The notes beneath the pieces are model-generated. The model was not told the origin of the DNA. It searched no databases and saw nothing but the letters and a program-made list of their open reading frames with translations. The position numbers and the translations under genes were made by a program. Of a DNA stretch of 64,000 bases, positions 39,387 to 50,560 are shown piece by piece. The stretch is from positions 101,307-165,306 of the forward strand of contig CACPOD010000001.1 in NCBI GenBank assembly GCA_902635515.1, written 5' to 3'. The stretch comes from an uncultured Pelagibacteraceae bacterium (GTDB taxonomy: Bacteria > Pseudomonadota > Alphaproteobacteria > Pelagibacterales > Pelagibacteraceae). Position 1 is the stretch's first letter, and each line of letters opens with the position of its first letter.

Positions 39387-41969
39387 ATGAATCTAGTCAT
39401 AGTTGAAAGCCCCGCTAAAGCGAAAACAATTAATAAATATTTAGGTGATAACTATAAGGTTTTAGCTAGCTATGGTCATATCAGAGATCTTCCTTCAAAG
39501 AATGGATCAGTTGATCCTGATCAAAATTTTAAAATGGAATGGGAAGTTGATAGCTTTTCAAAAAAATATTTAAAAGAAATTACTGATGCTGCGAAAGATT
39601 CTTCAAAAATAATTCTTGCTACCGACCCAGATCGTGAGGGCGAAGCAATAGCATGGCATGTAAAAGAATATTTAGATGAAAAAAAACTTTTAAAGGATAA
39701 AGAAATTCAACGTGTGGTATTTAATGAAATAACAAAAAAAGCCGTAACACATGGTATTGAAAATCCAAGACAGATAGAGCCCTTATTAGTTGATGCATAT
39801 ATGGCTAGAAGAGCATTAGATTATTTGGTGGGATTTAATATATCGCCAATACTTTGGACTAAATTACCTGGTTCAAAATCAGCAGGCAGAGTTCAATCTG
39901 TTGCACTAAAATTGATTACTGAAAGAGAACATGAAATTGAATTATTCAAACCTGAAGAGTTTTGGACTTTAAGTATTAATTTTCAGGATAAAAATAAAAG
40001 CAAAATTACAGCAAGTATTTCTCAACTTGATGGAGAAAAAATTGAAAAATTCTCATTTAAAAATAAAGAGGAAATTGAAAAAGCAATTTCAAATATTAAG
40101 ACCAAAAAATTTAACATAACTGATATTTCCTCAAAAGTTGTTAGCAGAAATCCTTCAGGACCCTTTACTACTTCAACACTTCAGCAAGTTGCTTCTAGTA
40201 GACTGGGTTTTGGTGCATCAAGAACAATGCAAATAGCACAAAAACTTTATCAAGGAATAGAAATTGAGGGAGATACAGTTGGATTAATTACTTATATGAG
40301 AACGGATGGAACTAATTTATCAGCTGATGCTGTTTCTGATTTTAGAAATTTTATTAAAAAAGAATATGGAAATGAATACTTGCCAGAAAATCCAAATAAT
40401 TACTCTGGAAAAAAAGCAAAAAATGCTCAGGAAGCGCATGAAGCAATAAGACCAACTGATATTAATAGAAATCCAGATTCTGTTAAAAAGTATTTAAGTT
40501 CTGATCAGCAAAAATTATATTCTTTAATTTGGTCTAGAGCTCTGTCGTCTCAAATGGAAACAGCTAAATTTGATAGAAATACTATAACTATTGAGTCTGA
40601 AGATGGTAAAACTATATGTAAATCAAGCGGATCAGTTTTGAAATTTGATGGATTTTTAAAAGTTTATTCAAATCAAAGCAAAGATGATGATGAGCAAATT
40701 TTACCTGAGATGTCAAAAGGACCAATTAATATAGAAGCTCTTATAGATGAACAACATTTTACCCAACCTCCCCCACGTTACTCTGAGGCGAGTTTAGTTA
40801 AAAAATTAGAAGAGTTAGGAATTGGAAGACCTTCAACTTATGCAAGTATAATTTCAACAATAGCAAATAGAGGTTACGCAGAAATAGTTAATAAAAGATT
40901 TTTCCCAACGGACAGAGGTAAATTAATTTCTGCATTTTTGGAAAAACTATTTTCAAAGTATGTTGATTATAATTTTACAGCTGGATTAGAGGATCAGCTA
41001 GATGAAATAACTTCTGGAAAAGAAAGTTGGTTAAAAGTCTTAGAAATGTTTTGGAAAGATTTTAATAGTAATGTTTCAGAGGTAAAAGAAAAAAGAACTA
41101 GAGAGGTTTTAGATCTTTTAAATGAAAGTTTGGGAGCATTGATATTTGACACTGATAAAGAAGGAAAGATAGTTAGAAAATGTCAGTTATGTGAAACCGG
41201 TTCATTAAGTTTAAAAAATAGTTTTAGAGGAGGTGCTTTTATAGGATGTTCTAATTATCCAGAATGTAAATTTACAAGACCATTATCAAAAGCTAAAGCA
41301 GCTGCTCAGTCACAACTTGCAGAACCCAAATTTTTAGGAAAACATGAAAACGGAAATGATATTTTTCTCAAAAATGGAAGATTTGGTCCCTATCTGCAAT
41401 ATGAAAAGATTCTTGAAGAAAATATTGAAGAGGAAAAACCAAAAAAAAGAAAAAAAACAAAAAAAAAGAAAACTGAAGTAAATGAACTATTAAAAAATGT
41501 ATCAATTCCAAAAGGAATTGAATTAGAAAGTATAGATTTAGCAAAAGCTAAATTTTTATGTTCTCTTCCTAAACCACTGGGAATAAATCCTGATAATCAA
41601 AAAGAAATTATATTAAATACTGGTAGATTTGGTCCTTATTTAAAATGTGAGAATAAATCAGCCAGGATAGAAAATGTTGATGAAATTTTTTCTATTGGAT
41701 TAAATAGAGCTATTACTCTTATAGCTGAAGCAAAACCAGGAAGAATGTCATCATCAATTATTAAAGACTTAGGTGAACACCCTGAAGATAAAAAGCCTGT
41801 CCGAATCATGAAAGGTCAATATGGACCATACATTAAATATAAATCTCTGAATGCAACTATACCCGAGGAAAAAGATCCAGTGGATCTAACAATGGAAGAG
41901 GCTCTTATACTAATTGAGAAAAGAAGAGAATACGATAAAAATAAAAAATCAAAAAAAAAGAAAAAATGA
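39387..41969 (+). CDS. topA: DNA topoisomerase I
   Basis: 'VIVESPAKAKTINKYLG', 'ATDPDREGEAIAWH', 'GLITYMRTDGTNLSADA', zinc ribbon 'CQLCETG..CSNYPEC', Lys-rich tail. Confidence 0.98.
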   Translation: MNLVIVESPAKAKTINKYLGDNYKVLASYGHIRDLPSKNGSVDPDQNFKMEWEVDSFSKKYLKEITDAAKDSSKIILATDPDREGEAIAWHVKEYLDEKKLLKDKEIQRVVFNEITKKAVTHGIENPRQIEPLLVDAYMARRALDYLVGFNISPILWTKLPGSKSAGRVQSVALKLITEREHEIELFKPEEFWTLSINFQDKNKSKITASISQLDGEKIEKFSFKNKEEIEKAISNIKTKKFNITDISSKVVSRNPSGPFTTSTLQQVASSRLGFGASRTMQIAQKLYQGIEIEGDTVGLITYMRTDGTNLSADAVSDFRNFIKKEYGNEYLPENPNNYSGKKAKNAQEAHEAIRPTDINRNPDSVKKYLSSDQQKLYSLIWSRALSSQMETAKFDRNTITIESEDGKTICKSSGSVLKFDGFLKVYSNQSKDDDEQILPEMSKGPINIEALIDEQHFTQPPPRYSEASLVKKLEELGIGRPSTYASIISTIANRGYAEIVNKRFFPTDRGKLISAFLEKLFSKYVDYNFTAGLEDQLDEITSGKESWLKVLEMFWKDFNSNVSEVKEKRTREVLDLLNESLGALIFDTDKEGKIVRKCQLCETGSLSLKNSFRGGAFIGCSNYPECKFTRPLSKAKAAAQSQLAEPKFLGKHENGNDIFLKNGRFGPYLQYEKILEENIEEEKPKKRKKTKKKKTEVNELLKNVSIPKGIELESIDLAKAKFLCSLPKPLGINPDNQKEIILNTGRFGPYLKCENKSARIENVDEIFSIGLNRAITLIAEAKPGRMSSSIIKDLGEHPEDKKPVRIMKGQYGPYIKYKSLNATIPEEKDPVDLTMEEALILIEKRREYDKNKKSKKKKK

Positions 41970-42265
41970 AAATAATTAAAATCATAATTTCAGTTTTATT
42001 CATTTCTTTATTTAATTTAACATTTTCATCAGCTGAGGATTGTTCAAAATATGACAAATTAAGTAAAGCGTATGCAAAATGTACATCTGATAAACTAAAG
42101 AAGGAAACTTCACAAAAAGCAGAGGAAATAAAATCTAAAACTGCAAAAAAGATAGAAGAAGGTAAAAAAAAATTTAATACTTCAAAATTAAAAGATACAT
42201 TAATAAAGTTTAAAAATAGTAAAAATCATAAAGAATTTATGGAAAAAATGAAAAATGACAATTGA
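41966..42265 (+). CDS. Small secreted lysine-rich protein of unknown function
   Basis: Signal-peptide-like 'MKIIKIIISVLFISLFNLTFSSAE', then Lys-rich helical sequence with two Cys; overlaps both neighbours. Confidence 0.7.
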   Translation: MKIIKIIISVLFISLFNLTFSSAEDCSKYDKLSKAYAKCTSDKLKKETSQKAEEIKSKTAKKIEEGKKKFNTSKLKDTLIKFKNSKNHKEFMEKMKNDN

Positions 42266-42716
42266 GGATAAAATTAAAAAATTGAATATAAATTTACCTG
42301 ATGCAAAACCCCCTGTTGGATCTTATGTTGCAACAAAAATTGTTGGCAATTTACTCTATATTTCGGGACAGATTTCTATTTCAGAAAATGGTGAATTATT
42401 AAAAGGAAAAATTGGTAAAGATCTATCTGTAGAAGATGGATACAAAGCTGCTGAAAGATGTGGTTTAAGTATTATATCTCAAGCAAAAGTAGCTTGTAAT
42501 GGAGATCTTTCTAAAATTAAATCTTGTATAAAATTAACAGGGTTTGTTAATTCAACAGATGATTTTACTGATCAACCAAAAGTAATTAATGGTGCATCAG
42601 ATTTGATTGCTACTGTGTTTGGTGATGCTGGGATGCACACTAGAGCAGCTGTAAGTACTAATAGTTTGCCTCTTGGAGTGTCTGTAGAAGTTGATGCAAT
42701 ATTCGAATTAAACTAA
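42255..42716 (+). CDS. RidA/YjgF family protein
   Basis: 'GNLLYISGQISI', 'SIISQAKVACNGDLSKIKSCIKLTGFVNS', 'GMHTRAAVSTNSLPLGVSVEVDAIFEL'. Confidence 0.9.
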   Translation: MTIEDKIKKLNINLPDAKPPVGSYVATKIVGNLLYISGQISISENGELLKGKIGKDLSVEDGYKAAERCGLSIISQAKVACNGDLSKIKSCIKLTGFVNSTDDFTDQPKVINGASDLIATVFGDAGMHTRAAVSTNSLPLGVSVEVDAIFELN

Positions 42717-44015
42717 TTATCTACCAATCCCAAAATATTTTATATTCTGTTTCTTCATTTTTGATGGAGAATAAAGATTTCTCATATCAAAGACTTTAAA
42801 GTTATTTTTTTTAACTAATTTTTTAAAATTTAATAATTTAAATTCATTCCATTCTGTATGAAGAATAATCAAATCTGAATTTAAGCATGCTGTGCTTGAA
42901 TTGCTTGAGTATTTTACATTTTTTAAATGTTTAAATTCATTCTTCTCACCTGAAGGATCATAGTAAGTAATTTTACAATTTTTTTTACTAAAATAATTAA
43001 TCATTGGTATACTTGAAGCTTCACGCATATCATCAGTGTTGGGTTTAAAGGTTACACCCAAAAAAGTAATTTTTTTATTTGTTAATTTATGATTTAAAAT
43101 TAATTTTACTTTTTCAATTAATGAGAGTTTTCGTGAATTATTTGAGTCAACTACACATTTTACAATTGACATATTTGTTTTAAATTTTTTACCAATATCG
43201 ATTAATGCACGAGTATCTTTAGGGAAACATGATCCACCGTAAGCAGGTCCTGCTCTTAAAAATCTATCTCCAATACGTTGATCTAAGCCCATGCCTAAAG
43301 AAACATCTTTAACATCTACACCTGTTTGCTCACATAAATTTGCAATTTCGTTTATAAATGAAATCTTAGTAGCTAGAAATGAGTTTGATGCGTATTTAAT
43401 CAATTCTGCACCTCTACGAGATGTATTTAAATAACGGCTTGATTTTTTAATTATAGGTAAATAAAGCGACTTAAGGATTTTATTTGCTTTTTTGCTATCT
43501 GTTCCAATAATTACACGATCAGGATAAATAAAATCCCTTATAGCCTCACCTTCTCTAAGAAATTCTGGATTAGATACAACATCTACTAGTTTTTTATTTT
43601 TTAAATTTTTTAAAATTATTTCAATTTTATCTCCTGTAGAAACTGGGACTGTTGATTTTGTAACTATAATTTTATATTTAAAAATTAATTTTTTGAGGGC
43701 TTTTACAGCATTAAATACATATTTTAAATCAGCGGAATTACTATTTTTTTTGGTTGGTGTACCTACGCAAATAAAAATAACATCTGAATTCAAAACTGCT
43801 TTTTTAAGATCAGTTGTAAAAAATAATCTTTTCTGTTTGTAATTTTTTTTTAAAATTTCTTCCAAACCAGGTTCGTATATTGGAACTACTCCTTTATTTA
43901 AAGAATTAATTTTTTTTATATCTTTATCAACACAATAAACAGTATTACCTAAATCAGAAAAACATACACCACTTACCAAACCCACATAACCTGTTCCAAT
44001 CATGCAAAGTTTCAT
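42717..44015 (-). CDS. ugd: UDP-glucose 6-dehydrogenase
   Basis: 'MIGTGYVGLVSGVCFSDLGN', 'NPEFLREGEAIRDF', 'GGSCFPKDTRALI'. Confidence 0.96.
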   Translation of the reverse strand: MKLCMIGTGYVGLVSGVCFSDLGNTVYCVDKDIKKINSLNKGVVPIYEPGLEEILKKNYKQKRLFFTTDLKKAVLNSDVIFICVGTPTKKNSNSADLKYVFNAVKALKKLIFKYKIIVTKSTVPVSTGDKIEIILKNLKNKKLVDVVSNPEFLREGEAIRDFIYPDRVIIGTDSKKANKILKSLYLPIIKKSSRYLNTSRRGAELIKYASNSFLATKISFINEIANLCEQTGVDVKDVSLGMGLDQRIGDRFLRAGPAYGGSCFPKDTRALIDIGKKFKTNMSIVKCVVDSNNSRKLSLIEKVKLILNHKLTNKKITFLGVTFKPNTDDMREASSIPMINYFSKKNCKITYYDPSGEKNEFKHLKNVKYSSNSSTACLNSDLIILHTEWNEFKLLNFKKLVKKNNFKVFDMRNLYSPSKMKKQNIKYFGIGR

Positions 44016-44827
44016 AATTTACCTATTTCTATAGATGAATTTATATAACCATTCATGGTGCCGCAGTCGAGGTATTTACCTTCAAAATTATGGGCTATAA
44101 ATTTTTCTTTATCATTTATTAATAGTTGAATAGCATCTGTAATGTGTACTTCTTTACCTCTTTTAGGTTTTAAAGATTTAATTTTATTAAAAATTGATCG
44201 AGGTAGAATATATCTTCCAATAACAGCATTGTTAGATGGTGCTTTTTTGGTTGATGGTTTTTCAACAACACCATCTATAATATAATTTTTTTTATTTAAT
44301 TTTTTATTAACTTTATATATTCCCCATCTTGAAACATTATTTTTTTTAACTTTCATAGAGGCCATAACTGAAGCATTATATTTTCGATGAACTTTAATCA
44401 TTGCTTTAGAGCAATTTTTTTTAATTATTAAATCATCTGGAAGCAGCATTAAAAAATATTTACTTTTAATATATTTTTCAGTTTTAAGAACAGCATCTCC
44501 TGTTCCTTTAGGAATATTTTGAAATACAAATTTTATTTTTTTTTTATATTTAAGTATTTTCTTATACTCGTTAATTATTCTAAGGTCTTTTTTTTTTTTA
44601 ATAATTCTTTCATAAAATTGATCGTTATAAAAATATTTTTTTATCATTAATTTTTTAGAAGAGATTATAAAAACAATTTCTTTAATGCCTGCTTCGATAC
44701 ATTCATCAAGAATATATTCAATCCCAGGTTTACCATTAATAGGTAAAAGTTCTTTAGCAAAAACACTTGTTAAAGGTAGTAATCTTGTTCCAATGCCTGC
44801 TAGAGGAATAATTGCTTGTTTAATCAT
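44012..44827 (-). CDS. galU: UTP-glucose-1-phosphate uridylyltransferase
   Basis: 'AIIPLAGIGTRLLPLTSVFAKELLPINGKPGIEYILDE', 'LPDDLI'. Confidence 0.95.
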   Translation of the reverse strand: MIKQAIIPLAGIGTRLLPLTSVFAKELLPINGKPGIEYILDECIEAGIKEIVFIISSKKLMIKKYFYNDQFYERIIKKKKDLRIINEYKKILKYKKKIKFVFQNIPKGTGDAVLKTEKYIKSKYFLMLLPDDLIIKKNCSKAMIKVHRKYNASVMASMKVKKNNVSRWGIYKVNKKLNKKNYIIDGVVEKPSTKKAPSNNAVIGRYILPRSIFNKIKSLKPKRGKEVHITDAIQLLINDKEKFIAHNFEGKYLDCGTMNGYINSSIEIGKL

Positions 44828-44861
44828 TTAAATGTTTTACTTATCTTATATTTTAATACAA

Positions 44862-45677
44862 ATGAAAATTTTATTAAACAATTCTTCATTATTTGAATCA
44901 TTGAGGCCATTTGATGACATTGGCTTTGTTCCTACTATGGGTGGAATTCATGAGGGTCATTTATCTCTTATAAGTAAATCAAAGAGTCTTTGCAAAAAAA
45001 CTATAGTAAGTATTTTTATTAATCCAAAACAATTTAATAACCAACAAGATTTAAAATCCTATCCAAGAAATATCAAGAAAGATTTAAAAATTCTTAAAAA
45101 AAGCAAAAAAGTTGATTTTGTTTATCTTCCTAAATTTAAAGACATATACAAAGATAAAAAAAAATCAAAAATTACATTACAAAAAAAAGATAATATTTTG
45201 TGTGCTAAATTTAGAAAAGGTCATTTTGAAGGTGTTTTAGATGTAATGAATAAATTAACTAAAATTGTGAAACCTAAAAAAATATTTATGGGAGAAAAAG
45301 ATTTTCAACAGCTATATTTGGTAAGAAAAGAATTGGGAAAAAAATATAAAACTAAGGTTATTCCCTGCAAAACAGTTCGGGATAGGAATAATGTAGCACT
45401 TTCATCAAGAAACCTTCTTTTAAATAAATCTAATTTAATTATAGCAGCAAAAATTTATGAAAAACTAGTAAGTATTAAAAAATATATTAAAAATAGTAAA
45501 AATATTAAAACCTTTTTAAATCTTCAAAAAAAAGAATTAAAAAATAATTATAAAATTAAAATCGATTATTTAGAGTTAAGAAATATAAATAATTTAAAAA
45601 TTTCAAGTTCAAATAAAAATTCAAGATTATTTATTGCTTATTATTTAAATAATGTCAGATTGATTGATAACTTGTAA
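44862..45677 (+). CDS. panC: Pantothenate synthetase
   Basis: 'GFVPTMGGIHEGHLSLI', 'SIFINPKQFN', 'MGEKDFQQLYLVRK', 'ALSSRN'; ATG at 44862 preferred over the track's 44832. Confidence 0.95.
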   Translation: MKILLNNSSLFESLRPFDDIGFVPTMGGIHEGHLSLISKSKSLCKKTIVSIFINPKQFNNQQDLKSYPRNIKKDLKILKKSKKVDFVYLPKFKDIYKDKKKSKITLQKKDNILCAKFRKGHFEGVLDVMNKLTKIVKPKKIFMGEKDFQQLYLVRKELGKKYKTKVIPCKTVRDRNNVALSSRNLLLNKSNLIIAAKIYEKLVSIKKYIKNSKNIKTFLNLQKKELKNNYKIKIDYLELRNINNLKISSSNKNSRLFIAYYLNNVRLIDNL

Positions 45678-45679
45678 TT

Positions 45680-47053
45680 TTATAAAAAATATGCTCCAAC
45701 CCCTAAAAAAGAAACGAAACCAATTACATCTGTAATCGTGGTCACAAAAACACTTGAAGCAATCGCTGGATCGATATTCATTTTTTTTAGGGTAAAAGGA
45801 ACTAATATACCAAATAATCCAGCTATGATCATTGTTAGTACCATAGATATTGCTATGATCAGAGAAAGAATGCTATCTTGAAACCATATCTGAACAATTA
45901 AAGCACTTATTGCTGCAAATATAATTCCATTTAAAATACCAATAGAAAATTCTTTAAATACATTAGATGAGAAATTATTTTGAGTTAAATCATTTGTAGC
46001 AATAGTTCTCACTGTAACTGCAAGTGTTTGCATTCCAGCATTTCCTCCCATGGAGGCTACAATAGGCATTAAGAAAGCTAGTACTACCATTTGCTCAATG
46101 GTTGCTCCAAATAAACTAATGCACCATGTAGCTAGAAAGGCAGTAAATAAATTAAGTAAAAGCCAATTAAATCTTCTTTTTGTTTTTTTTACAACACCAT
46201 CGGTAATTTCTTCATCTCCTACCCCCGCTAATCTTAAAGCATCTTCCTCAGCTTCCTCTTTCAAGACTGTTAAAACGTCATCGTTCATAATCATACCAAC
46301 TAATTTATTGTTTTTGTCTACAACAGCAGCTGAATTCAAATTGTAATTTTCAAATAAGTTAGCAACTTCCTCTTTATCCATTTCAACAGGAATTAATAAT
46401 TGAGATTCTGACATAATTGTTGCCATCTTAGTATCACGTGGTGTTGTTAAAACTCTAGATGAAGGAACAGTACCAATTGGTTTAAAATCTTCATTTACAA
46501 TAAAAATTTCTAAAAACTCTTCTGGTAAATCTTTGTTTTCTCGTAAATAGTCAATTGTTTGACCTACAGACCAATTACTTGGTATAGCTGTAAATTCACG
46601 CTGCATAAGTCTAGCAGCAGTGTCCTCTGGATAACTTAAGCTTTCTAATAAAGCAAATCTATCCTTAGGGGGTAAAGAACTAAGAATTGCATTTTTATCC
46701 TCTTCCGGAACATTTTCTAATATAGAGATAGCATCGTCTGACTCTAAACCTTTTAGAATACTTACTATAGATTCTGAAGATAAATAGGTAATAATTTCTG
46801 ATTGAATAGACTCATTTAATTCAACAAAAACTTCCGGATCAATATTAAAATTATTTAATTTAATTAAACTTTCTCTATCCCCTTCGCTAAGGTGTTCGAT
46901 AATATCTGCAGCATCAGCGGGGTGCATTTCATTAAATGAATTAGTAATAAATTGGGCGTCATTGTTAGCTATTTTGTTAGTAACAACTCTAATATATTCT
47001 TTGTTAAACTCAAAATTTACTTTTTTATCTTTAGTTTTTTTAGTTAAAGACAT
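45680..47053 (-). CDS. mgtE: Magnesium transporter MgtE
   Basis: N-domain 'LHPADAADIIEHLS'-like repeats, CBS pair, TM domain 'MPIVASMGGNAGMQTLAVTVR'. Confidence 0.96.
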   Translation of the reverse strand: MSLTKKTKDKKVNFEFNKEYIRVVTNKIANNDAQFITNSFNEMHPADAADIIEHLSEGDRESLIKLNNFNIDPEVFVELNESIQSEIITYLSSESIVSILKGLESDDAISILENVPEEDKNAILSSLPPKDRFALLESLSYPEDTAARLMQREFTAIPSNWSVGQTIDYLRENKDLPEEFLEIFIVNEDFKPIGTVPSSRVLTTPRDTKMATIMSESQLLIPVEMDKEEVANLFENYNLNSAAVVDKNNKLVGMIMNDDVLTVLKEEAEEDALRLAGVGDEEITDGVVKKTKRRFNWLLLNLFTAFLATWCISLFGATIEQMVVLAFLMPIVASMGGNAGMQTLAVTVRTIATNDLTQNNFSSNVFKEFSIGILNGIIFAAISALIVQIWFQDSILSLIIAISMVLTMIIAGLFGILVPFTLKKMNIDPAIASSVFVTTITDVIGFVSFLGVGAYFL

Positions 47054-47114
47054 AAATCTACCTATAATTTAGATTTGCACTATTAATACATAATAAAGAT
47101 AATACAAATTATAA

Positions 47115-47732
47115 ATGAACATAGAGATCAAAAAGTCAATAAAACCAGTAAATTATTTTGATGCTATTAATATACTAGAGTCAAGATTAAAGGATTTATA
47201 TGAAAATAATGAGCAAGAATTAATTTGGACTTTGGAGCATAATGAAGTTTTTACAGCAGGAACTTCTTACAAAGAGAATGAGATTATTGATAAATCCATT
47301 AAAATATTAGAAACAAATAGAGGTGGTAAAATTACATACCATGGACCAGGTCAATTAATTTGTTATTTTGTTTTAGATTTAAGAAAAAAAAAAGATATCC
47401 GAAAATTTATAACAACTATTGAAAAAACAATAATTCAAACTTTAAAATTTTATAAAATAGAAACTTTTCCAGATAAAGATAATATCGGTATATGGTATAA
47501 ATATAATAATGAAGTTAAAAAAATCGCTGCAATAGGTATAAGAGTTAGCAAATGGATTGCCTATCATGGTTTTGCAATAAATATAAATAATGATCTAGAA
47601 AATTATAAAAAAATTATACCATGTGGTATTTCAGATAAAGGAGTAACTAATTTAAAAAATATTTTAGATCAGGATTACTCAAATCTAAGTGATGTGTTAA
47701 TTAAAAATTTTATTTCAAATTTGAAAATCTAA
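47115..47732 (+). CDS. lipB: Octanoyltransferase
   Basis: '[23 protein letters not shown]', '[26 protein letters not shown]'. Confidence 0.96.
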   Translation: MNIEIKKSIKPVNYFDAINILESRLKDLYENNEQELIWTLEHNEVFTAGTSYKENEIIDKSIKILETNRGGKITYHGPGQLICYFVLDLRKKKDIRKFITTIEKTIIQTLKFYKIETFPDKDNIGIWYKYNNEVKKIAAIGIRVSKWIAYHGFAININNDLENYKKIIPCGISDKGVTNLKNILDQDYSNLSDVLIKNFISNLKI

Positions 47733-48627
47733 GTCTTTTAGATTTTAAAAGTTTTTTAAAGTAATCAGGTAACAATGCTGAATAAGTATGTTTAATTTCA
47801 TTAATTTTAAATTTAATTTGATATGAATGTAACATTAAATTTTTATTAATTCCTTTATTAGAATTTGATAATTTATATTTTGTATCCCCAAATATAGGAT
47901 TTCCAATTGCATATAATTGTTTTCTTAACTGATGCTTTCGCCCAGTAATAGGTTTTAATTCTAATAAACTTGCTTCAGAATTTTTATCAATAACTGTGAA
48001 AATTGTTTTTGCTTTTTCAATTATTTTTTTATCACCGTCATACCTTATTAAATCATCATCCCATACACCAGATTTTTTATTAATTTCGCCTTGACATATA
48101 GCTAAATAGGTTTTGTGTACTTTTCTTAGTCTAAATAAAGAAGTAAGCAATTGAGCGCTTTCTCTGTTTTTGGCCATAATAAAAACTCCTGAAGTATCTT
48201 TATCCAATCTATGAACAGAATATGGTTTTGTTCCCTCAAAAATTTCGCTTTTAGCAAAAATATCAACTAGATTTTTTTTTGATTTAGTTCCACCTTGCAC
48301 TGATATGCCTGATGCTTTGTTTAAAACAACAAAATTATCGTTGTTGTCAATAATTTGATCTTCATTTGATTTTACAATTTCTTTTGATGGTAAAAACTTA
48401 ATTTTTTTTTGCTGAATTGTTTCTTTAAATTCGATGTTAAATATATTTATTTCATCTTTCGTTTTTACTTTAAAAGAACTTTTAACTTTCTTTCTATTAA
48501 GCTTTATTTTTCCTGTTCTTAAATATTTTTCAACAAGTCCTTGTGGAATTTTACCAATTTTTAATCTTAACCATCTGTCCAAACGCATATCATTACACGT
48601 TGAATCAACGATGTAAGATTTCTTCAT
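47710..48627 (-). CDS. rluC: RluA/RluC family 23S rRNA pseudouridine synthase
   Basis: S4-like N-terminus, '[17 protein letters not shown]', '[26 protein letters not shown]'. Confidence 0.92.
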   Translation of the reverse strand: MKKSYIVDSTCNDMRLDRWLRLKIGKIPQGLVEKYLRTGKIKLNRKKVKSSFKVKTKDEINIFNIEFKETIQQKKIKFLPSKEIVKSNEDQIIDNNDNFVVLNKASGISVQGGTKSKKNLVDIFAKSEIFEGTKPYSVHRLDKDTSGVFIMAKNRESAQLLTSLFRLRKVHKTYLAICQGEINKKSGVWDDDLIRYDGDKKIIEKAKTIFTVIDKNSEASLLELKPITGRKHQLRKQLYAIGNPIFGDTKYKLSNSNKGINKNLMLHSYQIKFKINEIKHTYSALLPDYFKKLLKSKRLRFSNLK

Positions 48628-48637
48628 GATTTAAGAT

Positions 48638-49081
48638 TTAAGCTGTAGCTTGTTTTTTCTCTTCCGTTTTAGGAGATTCTTTAGTTATGTCTTTTTTTGG
48701 TTTATCAACTCTCTTGGCTTCGACGTCTCTATCAACAAATTCAATTATTGCCATTGGAGCATTATCTCCATATCTAAATCCAGCTTTAATTATTCTTGTG
48801 TAACCACCTTTTCTATTCAGATATCTTTTAGAAAGTGTTTTTTTTACTTTATTGGCTGATTTAATATCTTGTAGTTTAGAAACTAACATTTTAGTTGTCT
48901 GTAGAGTTTCTTTTTTACCTAATGTTATTATTTTATCCGCTTGAGGTTTTAAAAATTTAGCTTTTGGCAAAGTAGTTTTAATCTGCTCATACTTAATTAA
49001 AGAATTAAGCATATTCTTAAGTAGAGCCTTTCTGTGCTCCGATGTTCTGTTTAACTTCTTATTTGCCAAACCATGTCTCAT
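48638..49081 (-). CDS. rplQ: 50S ribosomal protein L17
   Basis: '[29 protein letters not shown]'. Confidence 0.98.
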   Translation of the reverse strand: MRHGLANKKLNRTSEHRKALLKNMLNSLIKYEQIKTTLPKAKFLKPQADKIITLGKKETLQTTKMLVSKLQDIKSANKVKKTLSKRYLNRKGGYTRIIKAGFRYGDNAPMAIIEFVDRDVEAKRVDKPKKDITKESPKTEEKKQATA

Positions 49082-50109
49082 TAAATTGCTTCCTCCAATT
49101 TCTTAGACATTTCTGCAATGTTGTCTGGTGGCCAGTTAGGTATTTCCATTCCTAAATATAAAGACATACCAGTTAAAACTTCCTTAATTTCATTTAGTGA
49201 TTTTCTTCCAAAATTAGGGGTTCTTAACATTTCACCCTCTGATTTTTGAACTAGGTCACCGATATAAATAATATTATCATTTTTTAAGCAGTTCATTGAT
49301 CTAACTGATAATTCTAACTCATCTACTTTTCTTAGTAAGTTTTTGTTAAATTCAGGTTCAGTAGAAACTTCTTTTACAGGAGCTTCAACTGGCTCATCAA
49401 AGTTTACAAACATTTTAAGCTGATCTTGGAAAATTCTAGCTGAATAAGCTACAGCATCTTCAGCAGAAATTGATCCATCAGTTTCAACTTCCATTATTAA
49501 TTTATCATAATCTAGTGCTTTACCTTCTCTAGCAGTACTTACTGAATATGAGACTTTTTTTACTGGACTATAAAGTGAGTCTATAGCAATAAGGCCTAAT
49601 GGTGGCTCTTCAGGTTTATTTAACTCTGCAGGAACATATCCTTTACCTGTATTAACATTCATCTCCATATGAAAAGTAGTATTTTCATCTAGATTACAAA
49701 TAACTAAATCAGGATTTAAAATCTCAACATCTGCAACTGGAGCTATATCTGAAGCTTTAATTTCTCCAGGTCCTTTTGCGTCTAAAATTAATTTTTTTGT
49801 GCCCTCTGAATTACTTTTTAATGCTAAAGATTTTACGTTTAAGACGATATCAGTCACATCTTCTCTAACACCTTTTATTGAAGTGAATTCATGTAAAACT
49901 CCATCAATTTGAATTGATGTTACAGCAGCTCCTCTTATAGATGATAACAAAATTCTTCTTAATGAATTTCCTAAAGTTAGTCCATAACCTTTTTCTAATG
50001 GCTCAGCTACAATTTTTGCATGGGTTAAGTCATCACTTATTTGAACATCTAATTTAGATGGCTTAATCAATGACTTCCAGTTTTTTACATTAACATTTTC
50101 GACTTCCAT
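49081..50109 (-). CDS. rpoA: RNA polymerase alpha subunit
   Basis: '[31 protein letters not shown]', alpha-CTD '[18 protein letters not shown]'. Confidence 0.99.
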   Translation of the reverse strand: MEVENVNVKNWKSLIKPSKLDVQISDDLTHAKIVAEPLEKGYGLTLGNSLRRILLSSIRGAAVTSIQIDGVLHEFTSIKGVREDVTDIVLNVKSLALKSNSEGTKKLILDAKGPGEIKASDIAPVADVEILNPDLVICNLDENTTFHMEMNVNTGKGYVPAELNKPEEPPLGLIAIDSLYSPVKKVSYSVSTAREGKALDYDKLIMEVETDGSISAEDAVAYSARIFQDQLKMFVNFDEPVEAPVKEVSTEPEFNKNLLRKVDELELSVRSMNCLKNDNIIYIGDLVQKSEGEMLRTPNFGRKSLNEIKEVLTGMSLYLGMEIPNWPPDNIAEMSKKLEEAI

Positions 50110-50558
50110 TAAACTCTCCTTTTCTTTGGTGGTCTAGTTCCATTATGAGGCATAGGCGTAGTGTCTTTGATTGACAAAATCTTAAACCCTCTAGCTTGCA
50201 ACGCTCTTAAAGCTGTTTCTCTTCCTGATCCAGGTCCCTTGACTTCAACGGATAAAGTTTTCATTCCGTACTCAAGAGCTTTCGAAGCTGCTGAGTCTGC
50301 TGCGATCTGTGCTGCGTAAGGAGTAGATTTTCTTGATCCCTTAAAACCTTTTTGTCCAGCAGATGCCCAAGAAATTACATTTCCATTTGTATCAGCAATA
50401 GAGATGATAGTATTATTAAATGTTGATTGCACATATGCAATTCCATTTAAAATATTTTTTTTAACTTTCTTTTTTTTTGAATAAGAACTTTTTACACTTT
50501 TCTTGGTAGATTTTTCTACTTTCTGATCTTTATTCTCAACCTTATCAGTTTTAGCCAT
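50109..50558 (-). CDS. rpsK: 30S ribosomal protein S11 with Lys-rich N-terminal extension
   Basis: '[30 protein letters not shown]', '[15 protein letters not shown]'. Confidence 0.98.
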   Translation of the reverse strand: MAKTDKVENKDQKVEKSTKKSVKSSYSKKKKVKKNILNGIAYVQSTFNNTIISIADTNGNVISWASAGQKGFKGSRKSTPYAAQIAADSAASKALEYGMKTLSVEVKGPGSGRETALRALQARGFKILSIKDTTPMPHNGTRPPKKRRV

Positions 50559-50560
50559 AA

